From: Deinococcus detaillensis
GTDB lineage: Bacteria; Deinococcota; Deinococci; Deinococcales; Deinococcaceae
Direction: 5' to 3'
Length of the DNA stretch: 64,000 nucleotides
Assembly: GCF_007280555.1 (NCBI RefSeq)
Contig: NZ_VKDB01000015.1
Coordinates: forward strand, 27,742-91,741
This document shows positions 19,186 through 31,142 of the stretch, one piece after another. Both the position numbers and the translations under genes were made by a program. The notes under the pieces were generated by a model. The model worked only from the letters and a program-made list of their open reading frames with translations. It did not search any database and was not told the origin of the DNA. The first letter of the stretch is position 1. Each line of letters starts with the position of its first letter.

Positions 19186-20001
19186 TTAATTCAGCACCCG
19201 CTCGCCCGCTTCCGCTGCGCCCTGCGTGACCCAGGCGTTGGCCCAGTCGGCACGGAACAGGTAGGTGGCGTCCTCGCCTTCGCGGGCGTACCACAGCCGC
19301 ACGCCTTCGTGTGGGCCGCCGCGCATGGGCGACCAGGGCATCAGGTAAGCGGTTTCTCCGGCGCTCAGGGTAGACAGGAGTTCGCCGTCTGCGCTGCGGG
19401 TGCGCAGCCAAGCGTTGCCACTGGCAGGCGACCAACCTGCCAAGTAGAGGGTGTGGCCGGAGGTGTTGACCAGTCGGGCGGCGTTCACGTCCAGCGTCAG
19501 CTCGAGGTCGGCGACTGCTGGGGTCACTGCACCTTGCCAGCGCCGCAAAAAGGTGGGGGACACCTTAAAATTTGGCGCAACCACGTTGAAGCGCTTGGGA
19601 TACAGCGTTGCCGAGAGCAGCAGCGCCAAGCTGTAGAGCGTCAGTGCCGCTGCGCCAAACAGTAGATTGACGCTCTGGATTTGCACCCCCCAACTTACCG
19701 ATAGCAGTGCGCCGATCAGCAGCAGCCAGATTAGGCCGCCCTCAGCCCGCCTCGGCGGCCCCCGCAGGCGTGATACCGGCCAATAAGCGGCGATCAGCAC
19801 CAGGCCCGCGCCCATGCCAAACAGCGCGGGCACGTCCAGCACCGGCGCGGCCAGCAGCGAGGTCAGGCCCAGCGGCATCAGGATGCCCAAGCGGGGCCAC
19901 AAACTCCTCCGGGCCGACTTGGCGACTTGCCACAGCCAAGTGATCGCCACGCCGAGGAGCACGGCGGCGTAAAGGGGAGTGAGTTGGGTCAGGGTCGTCA
20001 T
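19186..20001 (-). CDS. Multipass membrane protein of unknown function
   Basis: 271 residues. About five hydrophobic helices occupy residues 8-135 (for example LYAAVLLGVAITWLW and GLIWLLLIGALLSVSW), followed by a ~120-residue soluble C-terminal domain with beta character (DLELTLDVNAARLVNTSG, YLFRADWANAW). I do not recognise the family. The gene stands alone, convergent with the hacA/transposon end and followed upstream by a 180-base spacer without features. Confidence 0.6.
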   Translation of the reverse strand: MTTLTQLTPLYAAVLLGVAITWLWQVAKSARRSLWPRLGILMPLGLTSLLAAPVLDVPALFGMGAGLVLIAAYWPVSRLRGPPRRAEGGLIWLLLIGALLSVSWGVQIQSVNLLFGAAALTLYSLALLLSATLYPKRFNVVAPNFKVSPTFLRRWQGAVTPAVADLELTLDVNAARLVNTSGHTLYLAGWSPASGNAWLRTRSADGELLSTLSAGETAYLMPWSPMRGGPHEGVRLWYAREGEDATYLFRADWANAWVTQGAAEAGERVLN

Positions 20002-20183
20002 GATTGGTCGGGTTCCTTGGGAGTTAGGCGGTGGGGTGTCAGGTGTGGCAAATAGCGAAAGATAGGCGGACTCAGAAGCAGTTCTCAGGTGGGCTTCGTG
20101 GTCTCAAGGCGCGTTTGATGTGGTTGACACTCGCCACTGACTACGCAGGACTGACTGAACGCTGTTCTGTTGTTCGGCTCGGC

Positions 20184-20693
<510 letters not shown>

Positions 20694-20757
20694 GCGCGTC
20701 ACTTTACGCCGCTTGGCGCTCAGCGTAGGCGAATTAAGGCACGGTTGAGGTGCTTGA

Positions 20758-21660
20758 TCAGGGAGTGGGCCGCTCGTTCAGCCCGTCTGCCCCCGCTTTC
20801 AAGACTGCTAGCGGCCCGGCGGGGAGGGCGTTCCAATCGGCTTTGCTCAGCCGCGCGCGGCGGTGAAACAGCTTGAGGTAAAGGGCGGCCTGCTCCTTCA
20901 AAAAGGCGCGGTAATGGTCGTCGTTGCCTGCCTGTACGCATTCCAGCGCCAAGTTCTCCAACTTCTCGGTGAGTGCCAAGAGCGCCAGAAAGCGGGCCGC
21001 GTCGGTGCCGCTGTTGCCCAGCATGTCCGGCAGGGCGCTCAGGCCTGATGGGTCGCGGGCCAGCCGCAGCGCCGAGCGCTTCACGTTGGGGTCTTCCAGC
21101 GTCAGGGCGCAGGCGTGGCAGGGCTGCTGCTTGCTCGGCTCTCCGCACACTAAGCAGGGCGCGTAACCCTGCTGCTCGCGCCAGCGCCGGGCGCGGGTCA
21201 CAGCTTCGGCGGCCCGTAGAGCCACGTCGTGCAGGCTGTCGGGCGCGGCCTGAGCCAGTTTGCGGGCGCGGGCGCGGTCAGGGGCGGGCAGCACTTCTGG
21301 CAGCGGCGCGGCAATGTGCGCGTTCAGGCGGCCCACCGAAAAACGCAGTTCGATCACGCTCTGGTCGCCGAGTTTTTCTTGCAACAATTTCAAAAACGCC
21401 GGGCGCTGCAAGGTCAGGAAGTGGGCCATGCTGCTGTCTCTGACCTCGACAAAGAGGGTGTTGCCCTGCTGGCTGCGGGCGCGGGTCAGGCGGGCCAAGT
21501 CGGAGCCGACCACCTCCGGCCATAGCAAGATGCTGCGGGCCTTCGAAACGCCGCTCTGCAAGCGGTGCTTGGCCAAGGTGGTGCCCAGCACGTCGCGCAG
21601 GCCACGTGTGCCGCCGGTTCGGCTGCCTCCTCTGCCCGAGAAGCCGCGCCCCCGCGTCAT
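20758..21660 (-). CDS. DciA-like (DUF721) protein with extra C-terminal zinc-ribbon module
   Basis: 300 residues. Residues 18-115 match DUF721/Dci[33 protein letters not shown] ... [17 protein letters not shown]. DciA loads the replicative helicase in bacteria lacking DnaC, and its gene commonly neighbours recF, as here (ATGA overlap). Beyond it come a Cys motif [16 protein letters not shown] at about 168-183 (two CxxC pairs, probably zinc) and a ~110-residue helical tail. Typical DciA proteins are about 100-200 residues, so the C-terminal half is an addition. The helicase-loading role here is inference from family and position. Confidence 0.78.
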   Translation of the reverse strand: MTRGRGFSGRGGSRTGGTRGLRDVLGTTLAKHRLQSGVSKARSILLWPEVVGSDLARLTRARSQQGNTLFVEVRDSSMAHFLTLQRPAFLKLLQEKLGDQSVIELRFSVGRLNAHIAAPLPEVLPAPDRARARKLAQAAPDSLHDVALRAAEAVTRARRWREQQGYAPCLVCGEPSKQQPCHACALTLEDPNVKRSALRLARDPSGLSALPDMLGNSGTDAARFLALLALTEKLENLALECVQAGNDDHYRAFLKEQAALYLKLFHRRARLSKADWNALPAGPLAVLKAGADGLNERPTP

Positions 21661-22769
21661 CCGACGACCTGCTCCAGTGCGGTGTGTTTGGTGGCTTGTT
21701 CAGGAGTGCTGTTCTGTTCAGGGGCACTGCTTTGTTCAGGAGCGAAGATGCCCGACTCGGCCCGGAAGCTGAGCGCCGCGCCGGGGGCTTTCTCGGTGCC
21801 GGTCACGATGGCCTGCGGCACGCTGGCGGCCAGGCTCAGCAAAAAAGCCCGCCGCGAGGGATCGAGCTCGGCAGAAAAGTCGTCGATCAGCAGCAGCGGC
21901 ATTTCACCAAAGCGCTCGTGCAGCAGCTCGAACTCGGCTTTCCTTAGGCTCAGGGCAATGGTGCGGGCCTCGCCCCGACTGGCGTATTCACCCGCCGCGA
22001 AGTCGCCCAGCGTCAGGCTCAGGTCGTCGCGGTGCGGGCCGATCACCGTCGAGCCGCGTGCCCGCTCCTCGGCGGCGCGGCGGGTGAAGTCGGCTCTAAA
22101 GGTTTCGGGGGTGGTGGTCTCGCTGAGTTCTATCCGCAGCGGTTTGCTGGATCCCAGCGCGGCGTTGGCTTCATAAGCCAGTTCGGCCAGCCGGATCACG
22201 GCGCGGCGGCGCACGTCCATGATTTCGCTGCCGAGTTTGGCCAATGTTTCTTCCCACACCGGCATGGCCCAGTCTTCTCCAGCCTTCAGCGCGGCGTTGC
22301 GCTGGGCGACGGTGCGCTCATAGCGCGAGAGCTGCTGGCCGTAGCGGGCGCTGACGCGCGAGAGCAGTTCGTCGAGGTAAGCGCGGCGCACACTCGGCGC
22401 ACCATAGACGAGTTCCGAGTCCTCGGGGCGAATCCAGACGGCGCTGCCGCGCGGGAGCTCCTGCCCGCGCACCCGCACGCCGTCGGCCTTGAGGGTGCGC
22501 CGCCCGCGTCCCAGCCCGACTTCCAAGACGCTGAGGCTGCCGCCCTGCCACAGATCGGCCCGCACATAAGCCTCGCGCTCGCCCTGCAAGATCAGTTGTT
22601 CAAGGCGGGTCACGTCGCTCAGGCCGGTCAGGGCCAGATAAACGGCTTCCAGCAAGTTGGTTTTGCCCGCTCCGTTTGGCCCCCACACGGCGCTGACGCC
22701 CGCTGGAAAATGCAGCGTGGCGGGCGCGAGGTTGCGGTAATTGAGGGTGGTGAGGGTTTGCAGGAGCAT
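21657..22769 (-). CDS. recF: DNA replication and repair protein RecF
   Basis: SMC-like ATPase that works with RecO and RecR to load RecA onto gapped DNA; deinococci lack RecBCD and rely on RecFOR for double-strand-break repair. Walker A GPNGAGKTN lies at about 30-38, IRPEDSELV in the middle, Walker B LLLIDDFSAELD at about 296-307, and signature-like SRGEARTIALSLR at about 268. 370 residues, with a ~30-residue tail containing three PEQ repeats (APEQSSAPEQNSTPEQ) not usual for RecF. Leaderless start: TAGAAT at 22781-22776, six bases before the ATG. Co-transcribed with the DciA-like gene. Confidence 0.95.
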   Translation of the reverse strand: MLLQTLTTLNYRNLAPATLHFPAGVSAVWGPNGAGKTNLLEAVYLALTGLSDVTRLEQLILQGEREAYVRADLWQGGSLSVLEVGLGRGRRTLKADGVRVRGQELPRGSAVWIRPEDSELVYGAPSVRRAYLDELLSRVSARYGQQLSRYERTVAQRNAALKAGEDWAMPVWEETLAKLGSEIMDVRRRAVIRLAELAYEANAALGSSKPLRIELSETTTPETFRADFTRRAAEERARGSTVIGPHRDDLSLTLGDFAAGEYASRGEARTIALSLRKAEFELLHERFGEMPLLLIDDFSAELDPSRRAFLLSLAASVPQAIVTGTEKAPGAALSFRAESGIFAPEQSSAPEQNSTPEQATKHTALEQVVG

Positions 22770-22802
22770 GCAGGCATTCTAGCGGGGACGTCTAGGTGCG
22801 AA

Positions 22803-23396
22803 CTAGGAGCAAAGGGGAACTTCACCAAAATCGGCCAAGCGCGGATCTACTCCCTGAGCCGCCAGATAAGCGCCCAGCTCGAAACCGTGCTGGGCCAGGT
22901 CGCTGAGCAGGGTACGGGCCTGCTCCCAGACGCGCTCGGCTTGCTGCTGCGGCAAGTAGCCCGCGAGCGCCGCGCTCAAAAACTCGTCTTCGTCCACCAC
23001 TTCGGCCCGTTTTCCGCGCCAGATCAGCACATCGAGGTAGTGGTCGTGCATGGTCCAAACGCTGCCGTCCTCGGTGATGGTGGCCAGGTCGAGGTAATAA
23101 TCATGTTCTCGCACGCCGTAAAAGTCGTAGCGGCAAATTTGCAGCCCCAGTGCGGGCAGCAGGTGGGCGTGCCAGGCGCGGATGCGCGGGTGGGCCACGA
23201 AGCGGCGCGAAACGAACAGCCCGTCGCTGTGCTGGCAGTAGCGGTCAACAGGGCGCAGGCCGGTGTTGGTGTGGTGCAACTTGGCCGCGAGGTCGTGACG
23301 CTCGATTTTGGGCGGTTTGGCTGGAGCCAGTGGGCAAGAAAGCGGCCCGGAGAGAAGGGGAGTGGCCCAGTCGGTAAAGAGCGCTTGTGCCGCCAT
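22803..23396 (-). CDS. DUF402 (FomD/Ntdp-like) protein
   Basis: 197 residues. The DUF402 core is clear: ICRYDFYGVREHDYYLDLATI, VWTMHDHYLDVLIWRGKRAEVVDEDEFLSAAL at about 90-142, with the acidic metal-binding residues D..YLDV and DEDE. Characterised members hydrolyse nucleoside di/triphosphates or nucleotide conjugates with a divalent metal. Its own substrate is not visible. Start supported by TAGGGT at 23407-23402, five bases upstream (leaderless). It precedes recF but has its own promoter. Confidence 0.75.
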   Translation of the reverse strand: MAAQALFTDWATPLLSGPLSCPLAPAKPPKIERHDLAAKLHHTNTGLRPVDRYCQHSDGLFVSRRFVAHPRIRAWHAHLLPALGLQICRYDFYGVREHDYYLDLATITEDGSVWTMHDHYLDVLIWRGKRAEVVDEDEFLSAALAGYLPQQQAERVWEQARTLLSDLAQHGFELGAYLAAQGVDPRLADFGEVPLCS

Positions 23397-23534
23397 GCCT
23401 CACCCTACAAGATGCCATCTCTCAAAAAAATACAGGACGCCGAGCTGTGTAGACGCCTGCCCAAGCATGAATACTTTGAATCCGTAGGAGTTGGAGCGGC
23501 GACCCCGCTCTCAACACATCGCTAGACTGGGGCC

Positions 23535-24128
23535 ATGACCCACGACCTAACGTCCGGTGAAGCGCAGCCCCGTTTCTCTTTCCTCCCGATTCCCACTGAA
23601 GCCGAGGTGCCTGAAAGTGTCGCCAAGCTCTGGAGCAAGGCCCAAAGCAATCTGGGCTTCGTGCCGAATGTGTTCAAGGCGCAGGCGCTGAACGGTGAGC
23701 AGTTTCAAGCCTGGTGGAGTTATTTCAATTTGCTGCTCAACAAGGAAGGCCACCTGCAGCCGCAGGAGCGCGAACTGGTGGCAGTGGTCGTGAGCAGTCT
23801 CAACGCCTGCCTTTACTGCGCGGTGTCGCACGGCGCGGCGCTGAGGCTGACGGGCATGGAGGCAAGCAAAGCCGACGCGGTGGCCGTCAACTGGCGGCAG
23901 GCTCCGCTGAGTGCGCGTGAAGCGGCCCTGTGCGCCTACGCCGAGAAGCTGACCGTGACACCCGCCCAGATGACCGAAAGCGACTTGGGAACCTTGTGGG
24001 CTGTGGGCCTCGGCGACCACGAAATTATGGAACTGGTGCAAGTCACCGGGATGTTCAACCTGACCAACCGCGTGTCGAGCGCTCTGGGCTTCGTGCCGAA
24101 CGCGGAGTATTTCTCGGCGGGTCGGTAA
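23535..24128 (+). CDS. Carboxymuconolactone decarboxylase/AhpD-like peroxidase-related protein
   Basis: 197-residue helical protein of the alkylhydroperoxidase D superfamily. The redox pair is CLYC in [17 protein letters not shown] at about 95, with the downstream His usual for AhpD-like proteins. Members reduce peroxides with thiol partners. The conserved ending [19 protein letters not shown] is typical of the 'peroxidase-related' subgroup. Leaderless start: TAGACT at 23523-23528, six bases upstream. Divergent from the DUF402 gene. Confidence 0.88.
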   Translation: MTHDLTSGEAQPRFSFLPIPTEAEVPESVAKLWSKAQSNLGFVPNVFKAQALNGEQFQAWWSYFNLLLNKEGHLQPQERELVAVVVSSLNACLYCAVSHGAALRLTGMEASKADAVAVNWRQAPLSAREAALCAYAEKLTVTPAQMTESDLGTLWAVGLGDHEIMELVQVTGMFNLTNRVSSALGFVPNAEYFSAGR

Positions 24129-24301
24129 GCGGAACCCGTATAAGGTCTGAAGAGCAGTGACCTCCTTCTCTCAACCAAAACGCAACATCACAGGTGACGC
24201 TGGCCCAGTTTACGTTCCCCCAATTACTCGGCAAGGCGCGGCACGACCTCCCACTCGACGCGGAGGGGCGGCGGTTTGCTATGCCCCTCAGGAGAACATT
24301 C

Positions 24302-26131
24302 ATGCTCGACCCCGTTCCTGCCCGCCACGACCACACTCCCGCTTACACCGCCGCCCTCGGCCTGCCGCAAGGAGAGAGCGTCACCCTGCGCGTCTGGACG
24401 GGTCTGCCGGTGACAGGCGTGTCGCTGAAAGTTGTGCGGGTGGGTGAAATCGAATACCTGCCCGCCGAAGCCGTGACGTTGCCGAACTGGAGCGGTGAGG
24501 GCCAGTGGTTCGAGGCCCGCTTACCTATTCACGCAGGGCGGGTGCGCTACGCCTGGGAACTGCGCCTCCTGGACGACCATCTCAACCTGACGGCGGCGGG
24601 TCTGACGCACGGGCGGCGCGGCTTTCGGAGTTGGTTTCAATATCTGGCTGGACACATTGCGCCTGAGTGGGCCTGGCAAAGCGTCTTCTATCAGATTTTT
24701 CCCGACCGCTTCCGCGACGGCGATTCCAGCAGCAACGTGCAAGACGGTGAATACCAGTATCAAGGCCGACCCATCGAAACCCGGCTCTGGGGAGCGCCGA
24801 TTGATCAGGCGGGCGACGTTCACGCCCACTACGGCGGCGATTTGAAAGGCATTCAGGACGCCTTGCCCTACCTCACCGATTTGGGCGTGAATGCCCTGTG
24901 GCTGACCCCGATTTTCGTTTCGCCCAGCAACCACCGCTACGACATCTCGGATTACCGCCACGTTGACCCGCACCTCGGCGGCGACGCGGCCTTTGACAAC
25001 CTGATCGGCGCGGTTTATGCGGCCAATCTCAAAATCGTGCTGGACGGCGTGTTCAATCACGTCGGCAACGAACACGCCCTGTTTCAGGCGGCGTTGGCGG
25101 GGGCCGAGCGCGAGCGGGCCATGTTCACCTGGCGGGATGAGCAGGAAAAAACGCAGCACGAGTTGCCTTACCACGCTTTTTTTGATGTGCCCACCCTGCC
25201 CAAGCTCGATTACCTCAGCGGCGACGCCGAGCAGGAGTTTTTGGCGGGCGAGCAGAGCGTGGTGCGCCAGTGGCTGCGGCGCGGCGCGGACGGCTGGCGG
25301 CTGGACGTGGCCCACATGATCGGCAAGGGCGGCACCGACGAGGGCAACTTGGACTTGCACCGCTCGCTCAAGCGGGCCGCCCGCGCCGAGAAGGGAGACG
25401 CGTACGTATTCGGCGAGCGCTTCTTTGACCCTGAGGCCGCCCTCGACGGCAGCGGCGAAGACGGCGCGATGAACTATCACGGCTTTGGCTTGCCGCTGAT
25501 GCAGTGGTTTTCGGGCCACAGCTATACCTTCACGCCCAGCCGCTTGGGGGGCGAGGAACTGTGCGCCCTGCTGGCCGATACTTACCACGCCTTGCCGCCG
25601 CAAGTGGCGCTGAGCATGTTCAATCTGCTCGACTCGCACGACATTCCCCGCGCTCTGTTTCGGCTCGGCGGCGACACCCGCAAGCTGCGGGCCGCCCTGA
25701 CTTTGCTGCTGGCGTATGCGGGTGTGCCTTGCCTTTACTACGGCACCGAGATCGGGCTGTCGCAGGCTCAGGAAGGCGCGATGCCTTGGTGCCGCGAGAG
25801 TATGCCCTGGAACGAGGCCGAGTGGGACACCGAGTTGCGGGCCGAGGTTCAGCGGCTCATCAAAGTGCGCCGCAACTCGCTGGCGCTGCAACAAGGGCAT
25901 TTACGCTTTGTGTTGCAAACGCCGGATGCTGTCGGCTTCGTGCGCGAATACACTGCCGGAAGCGGCCACGCCGAGCGGGTCTTGGCGCTGGCCTCGCGCA
26001 CTCCTGAAGCCGTCACGCTGACTTTGCCGCAGGGCGACTGGACGGACTTGCTCAGCGGCGAGGTGCTACGCGGTCAAGTCAGTCTAGACCTGAGCGCAGG
26101 GCGGCTGCTCGGGCAAGGCCAAGCAGACTGA
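24302..26131 (+). CDS. Alpha-amylase family maltodextrin glucosidase/neopullulanase (GH13)
   Basis: 609 residues. An N-terminal beta-sandwich starch-binding module (about 1-125) precedes the barrel: VFYQIFPDRF, conserved region I DGVFNHVG (about 252), nucleophile Asp in GWRLDVAHMIG (about 335), acid/base Glu in VFGERFF (about 373) and region IV NLLDSHDIPRALF (about 443). Length and the VAHMIG context resemble MalZ and cyclomaltodextrinases, enzymes trimming short maltodextrins in the cytoplasm; no signal peptide was seen. The start at 24302 is chosen for CAGGAGA at 24289-24295; the open frame extends upstream to 24194 but without support. Confidence 0.92.
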   Translation: MLDPVPARHDHTPAYTAALGLPQGESVTLRVWTGLPVTGVSLKVVRVGEIEYLPAEAVTLPNWSGEGQWFEARLPIHAGRVRYAWELRLLDDHLNLTAAGLTHGRRGFRSWFQYLAGHIAPEWAWQSVFYQIFPDRFRDGDSSSNVQDGEYQYQGRPIETRLWGAPIDQAGDVHAHYGGDLKGIQDALPYLTDLGVNALWLTPIFVSPSNHRYDISDYRHVDPHLGGDAAFDNLIGAVYAANLKIVLDGVFNHVGNEHALFQAALAGAERERAMFTWRDEQEKTQHELPYHAFFDVPTLPKLDYLSGDAEQEFLAGEQSVVRQWLRRGADGWRLDVAHMIGKGGTDEGNLDLHRSLKRAARAEKGDAYVFGERFFDPEAALDGSGEDGAMNYHGFGLPLMQWFSGHSYTFTPSRLGGEELCALLADTYHALPPQVALSMFNLLDSHDIPRALFRLGGDTRKLRAALTLLLAYAGVPCLYYGTEIGLSQAQEGAMPWCRESMPWNEAEWDTELRAEVQRLIKVRRNSLALQQGHLRFVLQTPDAVGFVREYTAGSGHAERVLALASRTPEAVTLTLPQGDWTDLLSGEVLRGQVSLDLSAGRLLGQGQAD

Positions 26132-26140
26132 GCGGGGCGC

Positions 26141-26716
26141 TTACATCTCCCAGGTTGAGCGGTACTTTCGTGCGTCTAAGCGCTCCGAGAGTTCTACGGC
26201 CACGCTCAGCGTCTTCTCCAGCCTTGTGGCAATCAAAGGCTTCAGCGCGTCACCTTCCCAGTCCTCGCCCACCGCGTAGACGTGATACGGATTGAGGATG
26301 CATTTGAAATCGGTCAGCAGGCCCAGCGCCAGCGGGTGATGCGACACATAGCTGTGCATCAGGCCGCCCGCCACCAAAAAGGTCACGACCTTGTCGAACC
26401 AAACGGCGCTCAGGCCGCGCGTGGTGCTGTGAGAACCAGTCAGCTCGATCAGGTTTTTCGCGCCGCTGCCGGTGGCCCAGTTGTAGACCGGCAGCGCCAA
26501 AATTACCCCGTCGGCCTGCTCAATTGCCTGACGGTACAGGTGCACGTTGGGGTGCGCGTAAGTGGCGTCGTCGTCAAAGGCGGGCAGCGGCGTGTCGCGC
26601 AAATCCAGCAGCGTGACTTGGTGGCCTTGCTGACTCAGGCGCTCGGCAGCAAGTCGCGCCAGCATTCGGCTGCGGCTCTGGGGGCTGAGGCTGGTGGAGA
26701 GGACGGTGAACTTCAT
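26141..26716 (-). CDS. NAD(P)H-dependent FMN reductase family protein
   Basis: Flavodoxin-fold oxidoreductase, 191 residues. The FMN phosphate-binding region is STSLSPQSRSRMLAR (about 8-22) and the isoalloxazine-site motif LPVYNWATGSGAKNLIEL (about 75-92). Members reduce FMN, quinones or azo compounds; a link to iron release would fit its position downstream of the feo operon but is unproven. Leaderless start: TAGGCT at 26728-26723, six bases upstream. It converges with the maltodextrin hydrolase, 9 bases apart. Confidence 0.87.
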   Translation of the reverse strand: MKFTVLSTSLSPQSRSRMLARLAAERLSQQGHQVTLLDLRDTPLPAFDDDATYAHPNVHLYRQAIEQADGVILALPVYNWATGSGAKNLIELTGSHSTTRGLSAVWFDKVVTFLVAGGLMHSYVSHHPLALGLLTDFKCILNPYHVYAVGEDWEGDALKPLIATRLEKTLSVAVELSERLDARKYRSTWEM

Positions 26717-26745
26717 GCCGCCAGCCTAACGCCTTTCCTCACCGC

Positions 26746-26873
26746 TAGAACATTTGACGTAAAAGAGAGGGATCTTTTACGTCCGAGCGGTGCGAGTGAA
26801 ATACGTACCAGAGCAGGTGGAAGTGGAGTTGACTGGGTGATTTTTCCAGTCAACTCCACTTCCACCTGCTCTA
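26746..26873. repeat. Two-hairpin palindromic repeat, copy A
   Basis: A 128-bp intergenic element. Hairpin 1: GACGTAAAAGA (26756-26766) with TCTTTTACGTC (26773-26783). Hairpin 2: a perfect 27-bp stem (26810-26836 with 26846-26872) and loop GTGATTTTT. The left part TAGAACATTTGAC and the right end TGCTCTA match copy B at 31793-31920, as do GAGTGRAATA and AGAGCA before hairpin 2. Its right end supplies the TAG stop of the FeoC-like gene. It may also act as a terminator. Confidence 0.75.
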
Positions 26874-27151
26874 TAAGCCGCGCTTCAAATACTTCTCGCC
26901 GCGCTCGGTCAGCCGCAGCAAGTGAAAATCTGGCGTTTCGTCGCCAAAGTTGCGGCACATGCTTTTGAGGCTGCACCCGTTGCACGAGCAGTCGCCGTTG
27001 CCCTGCACGGCTTCTTGCACGTAACCTCCGGCGTAGAGGGTTCTGAGCATGCCTTCAAGCGCTTCAGGCGAGCTGCCCAGATGGCGCGAGAGTTCCGGTA
27101 GAGTGCGGGGATTTCCCGCCAAGCTGCCCAAAATAGTGGAGAGGGGAGAGG

Positions 27152-27155
<4 letters not shown>
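26871..27155 (-). CDS. feoC: FeoC-like winged-helix protein with cysteine cluster
   Basis: 94 residues, encoded last in the feo operon and overlapping the feoB stop by ATGA. The N-terminal 55 residues form a winged helix-turn-helix ([28 protein letters not shown]). A cysteine cluster [12 protein letters not shown] at about 56-67 resembles the Fe-S binding loop of FeoC proteins, which are thought to sense iron or oxygen and control FeoB stability or activity. The stop codon lies within the end of the palindromic repeat. Confidence 0.8.
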
Positions 27156-29367
<2,212 letters not shown>

Positions 29368-29371
<4 letters not shown>

Positions 29372-29613
29372 GAGCGCCTCACCGTCACGCCCACCAAGTC
29401 GGCAGCCCGCAGCGCCAGATCGGTATTGCCCAGCCGCAGATGCACCGGGTCGCCCATCGGCGCGAGGCGCACCACGTCTACTTTCGCGCCGCGAATAAAG
29501 CCGAGTTCGAGGAGGCGGCGGCGCAGCGGGTGCTTGGAATCAAGCGCGACCACATGCGCCGCCTCGCCGGGTTTGAGGGTGCTAAGCGTGACATCACTGG
29601 GAGAAACGGTCAT
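29368..29613 (-). CDS. feoA: FeoA-domain protein
   Basis: 81-residue SH3-like cytoplasmic protein needed for FeoB activity. Family features: [33 protein letters not shown] at about 31-63. First gene of feoABC. The ATG directly follows a TATAGT -10 box (29626-29621) by seven bases, so the transcript should be leaderless. Confidence 0.92.
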
Positions 29614-29638
29614 AATCCTGACTATACTACTCGGATTA
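29613..29638 (-). promoter_or_regulatory. feo promoter embedded in an inverted repeat (candidate iron operator)
   Basis: TAATCC (29613-29618) and GGATTA (29633-29638) form an inverted repeat around the -10 box TATAGT. A DtxR- or Fur-family regulator bound here would block RNA polymerase and the start codon. Which regulator binds is not known from the sequence. Confidence 0.5.
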
Positions 29639-29674
29639 GGGTAGATTTCAAGGGCCTGTGTTACGCAATTCGTC

Positions 29675-30298
29675 TCAGAGAGCGGTTACCGCTTCGTGGA
29701 CGCCTGTTTCGCCGCTGACAATTTCAAAAGTGTGGCCAATGCTGCCCGCGTTCTCCAAGCAGGCCACCACCACGCGGGCCACGTCCTCGCGGGGAATCTG
29801 GCCTCTGGGAGCCGGGTGGGCCAGCGTGATCTGGCCGGTGCCGGGCTGGTCGCTCAGGCCGCCGGGCCGCACAATCGTAAACGCCAGCCCGCTTTGCTGC
29901 ACGTGCGCGTCCGAAACGGCTTTGACCTTGAGGACGGGCATCAAAAAAGGCGGCATCTGTTCCGGGCGGTCTACGCCCATGCTCGACACCACCACCAACC
30001 GCTTTGGCCCCTGCTGGGCCAGGGTGTCGGCCACGTTGACCAGCGCGTCGCCGTCGATGGCCTGATATTTGCCGCTCATGCCCGCGCCCGCTGCCCACAC
30101 CACCGCGTCCGCGCCGTCCAGCACCTGCTGCCACTGGCCCGTCAGGTCGCCCATCACCGGGGCCGCGCCGTGGAGGCTGAGCATATCGGCCTGCTCCTGC
30201 GTGCGAACCAGCGCCCGCACTTCATGGCCCGCCTGTACCAACTGACTCGCCACTTGCCGCCCGACTCCGCCCGCCGCTCCGATGACTGCAATCTTCAT
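29675..30298 (-). CDS. NAD(P)-binding SDR-like epimerase family protein
   Basis: Atypical short-chain dehydrogenase/NmrA-like protein of 207 residues. The Rossmann motif [15 protein letters not shown] lies at about 6-20, and RALVRTQEQ carries an Arg suitable for [14 protein letters not shown] and [16 protein letters not shown] are the conserved later strands. Such proteins act as redox sensors or as reductases of unknown substrate. Leaderless start: TAGCCT at 30310-30305, six bases upstream. Confidence 0.83.
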   Translation of the reverse strand: MKIAVIGAAGGVGRQVASQLVQAGHEVRALVRTQEQADMLSLHGAAPVMGDLTGQWQQVLDGADAVVWAAGAGMSGKYQAIDGDALVNVADTLAQQGPKRLVVVSSMGVDRPEQMPPFLMPVLKVKAVSDAHVQQSGLAFTIVRPGGLSDQPGTGQITLAHPAPRGQIPREDVARVVVACLENAGSIGHTFEIVSGETGVHEAVTAL

Positions 30299-30443
30299 GC
30301 CTCAAGGCTAAGCGGGCGGGCCGTCAATCAGATTCAAAACAGATGGGCAAGGGGTGAAGGGCTATTGGCTTTACGGTTGACTGGCGCTGGCCTTGCTCGC
30401 TGCTGCTTGGTCATTCAGGCTCGGCTGCACAGACGTGACAGCC

Positions 30444-31058
30444 TTAAAAGCCCAGCAGTCCCAGCGCCGCCGTCGCGGTGAGTTCGCTTTTAAACGGTTG
30501 GATCAGGGCGGCGGTTTTGGGGTTGGCCTCCAGCTTGACGGTGGTGTTCAAATCCGGCAACTTGCCATTTTTCAGCTCGGTGGCGATTTTGCCAAAGTCG
30601 ATGTCTGGCAAGCCCAAAGCGCGGTTCACGTCGTCTCTGAGGACGTTGTAACGCTCTCGGCTGAGCTTCTCGCTCGCCAGGCCCGCCGTCTGCGCCGCCC
30701 GTACCGCGCCCACCGAACTGCCCACGTCCCGCAGCACGCCCGTCACTTGCCAAAAGCTGGGCGTCTGCCCATTTTGAACTTGCTGGAAAATGGTCTGGAC
30801 GCTTGCGAAGTTGCTGCCCAGAGCCTGACGCTCGGCCCGGCGAATCCGCACGAACTTTTCGATATCGGCTTTGCTGGGTACAGCCCGAATGTTGCCGCTG
30901 GCCGCCGGAACCCCCGCCGACTGACCCGGGGGCGCTCGCAGCCCGTCCACGAAGACCGCCACTGGGCGGTAAACCAAAAAGTAGCCCGCCGCCACCAAGG
31001 CGATCAGCAGCACCAAGGAGCCGCCGCAGCCGCATCCACATCCACGTCTTGCCCACAT
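30444..31058 (-). CDS. Membrane-anchored hypothetical protein, paralogue of 31143-31736
   Basis: 204 residues. A short basic, Cys/Gly-rich N-terminus (ARRGCGCGCGG) precedes one transmembrane helix (about 14-30). The soluble part (about 60-200) is helical and shares a pattern with the next gene's product: VRIRRAERQALGSNFAS, GQTPSFWQVTGVLRDVGSSVG, LSRERYNVLRDDVNRALGLP. I do not recognise the family. A CAGGAG site precedes the ATG. Ends in LGLLGF, as the paralogue ends in LGLLGL. Confidence 0.65.
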   Translation of the reverse strand: MWARRGCGCGCGGSLVLLIALVAAGYFLVYRPVAVFVDGLRAPPGQSAGVPAASGNIRAVPSKADIEKFVRIRRAERQALGSNFASVQTIFQQVQNGQTPSFWQVTGVLRDVGSSVGAVRAAQTAGLASEKLSRERYNVLRDDVNRALGLPDIDFGKIATELKNGKLPDLNTTVKLEANPKTAALIQPFKSELTATAALGLLGF

Positions 31059-31142
31059 GCTCCTGATACGGGAGAAGCGTGCGGAAAGTTGCGGTCAGCA
31101 GCTTAGGCGGCCCCAAACCTAAATGGCTACAAACCCTAGTAC

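Noticed and set aside
22032..23525. Long open frame antisense to recF and the DUF402 gene
   Set aside because: In high-GC DNA the antisense frames of real genes stay open for long stretches; it lacks any recognisable domain, while both minus-strand genes are clear. The same holds for open frames antisense to feoB (about 28352-29644), the desaturase (2463-3470) and the maltodextrin hydrolase (24521-25900).
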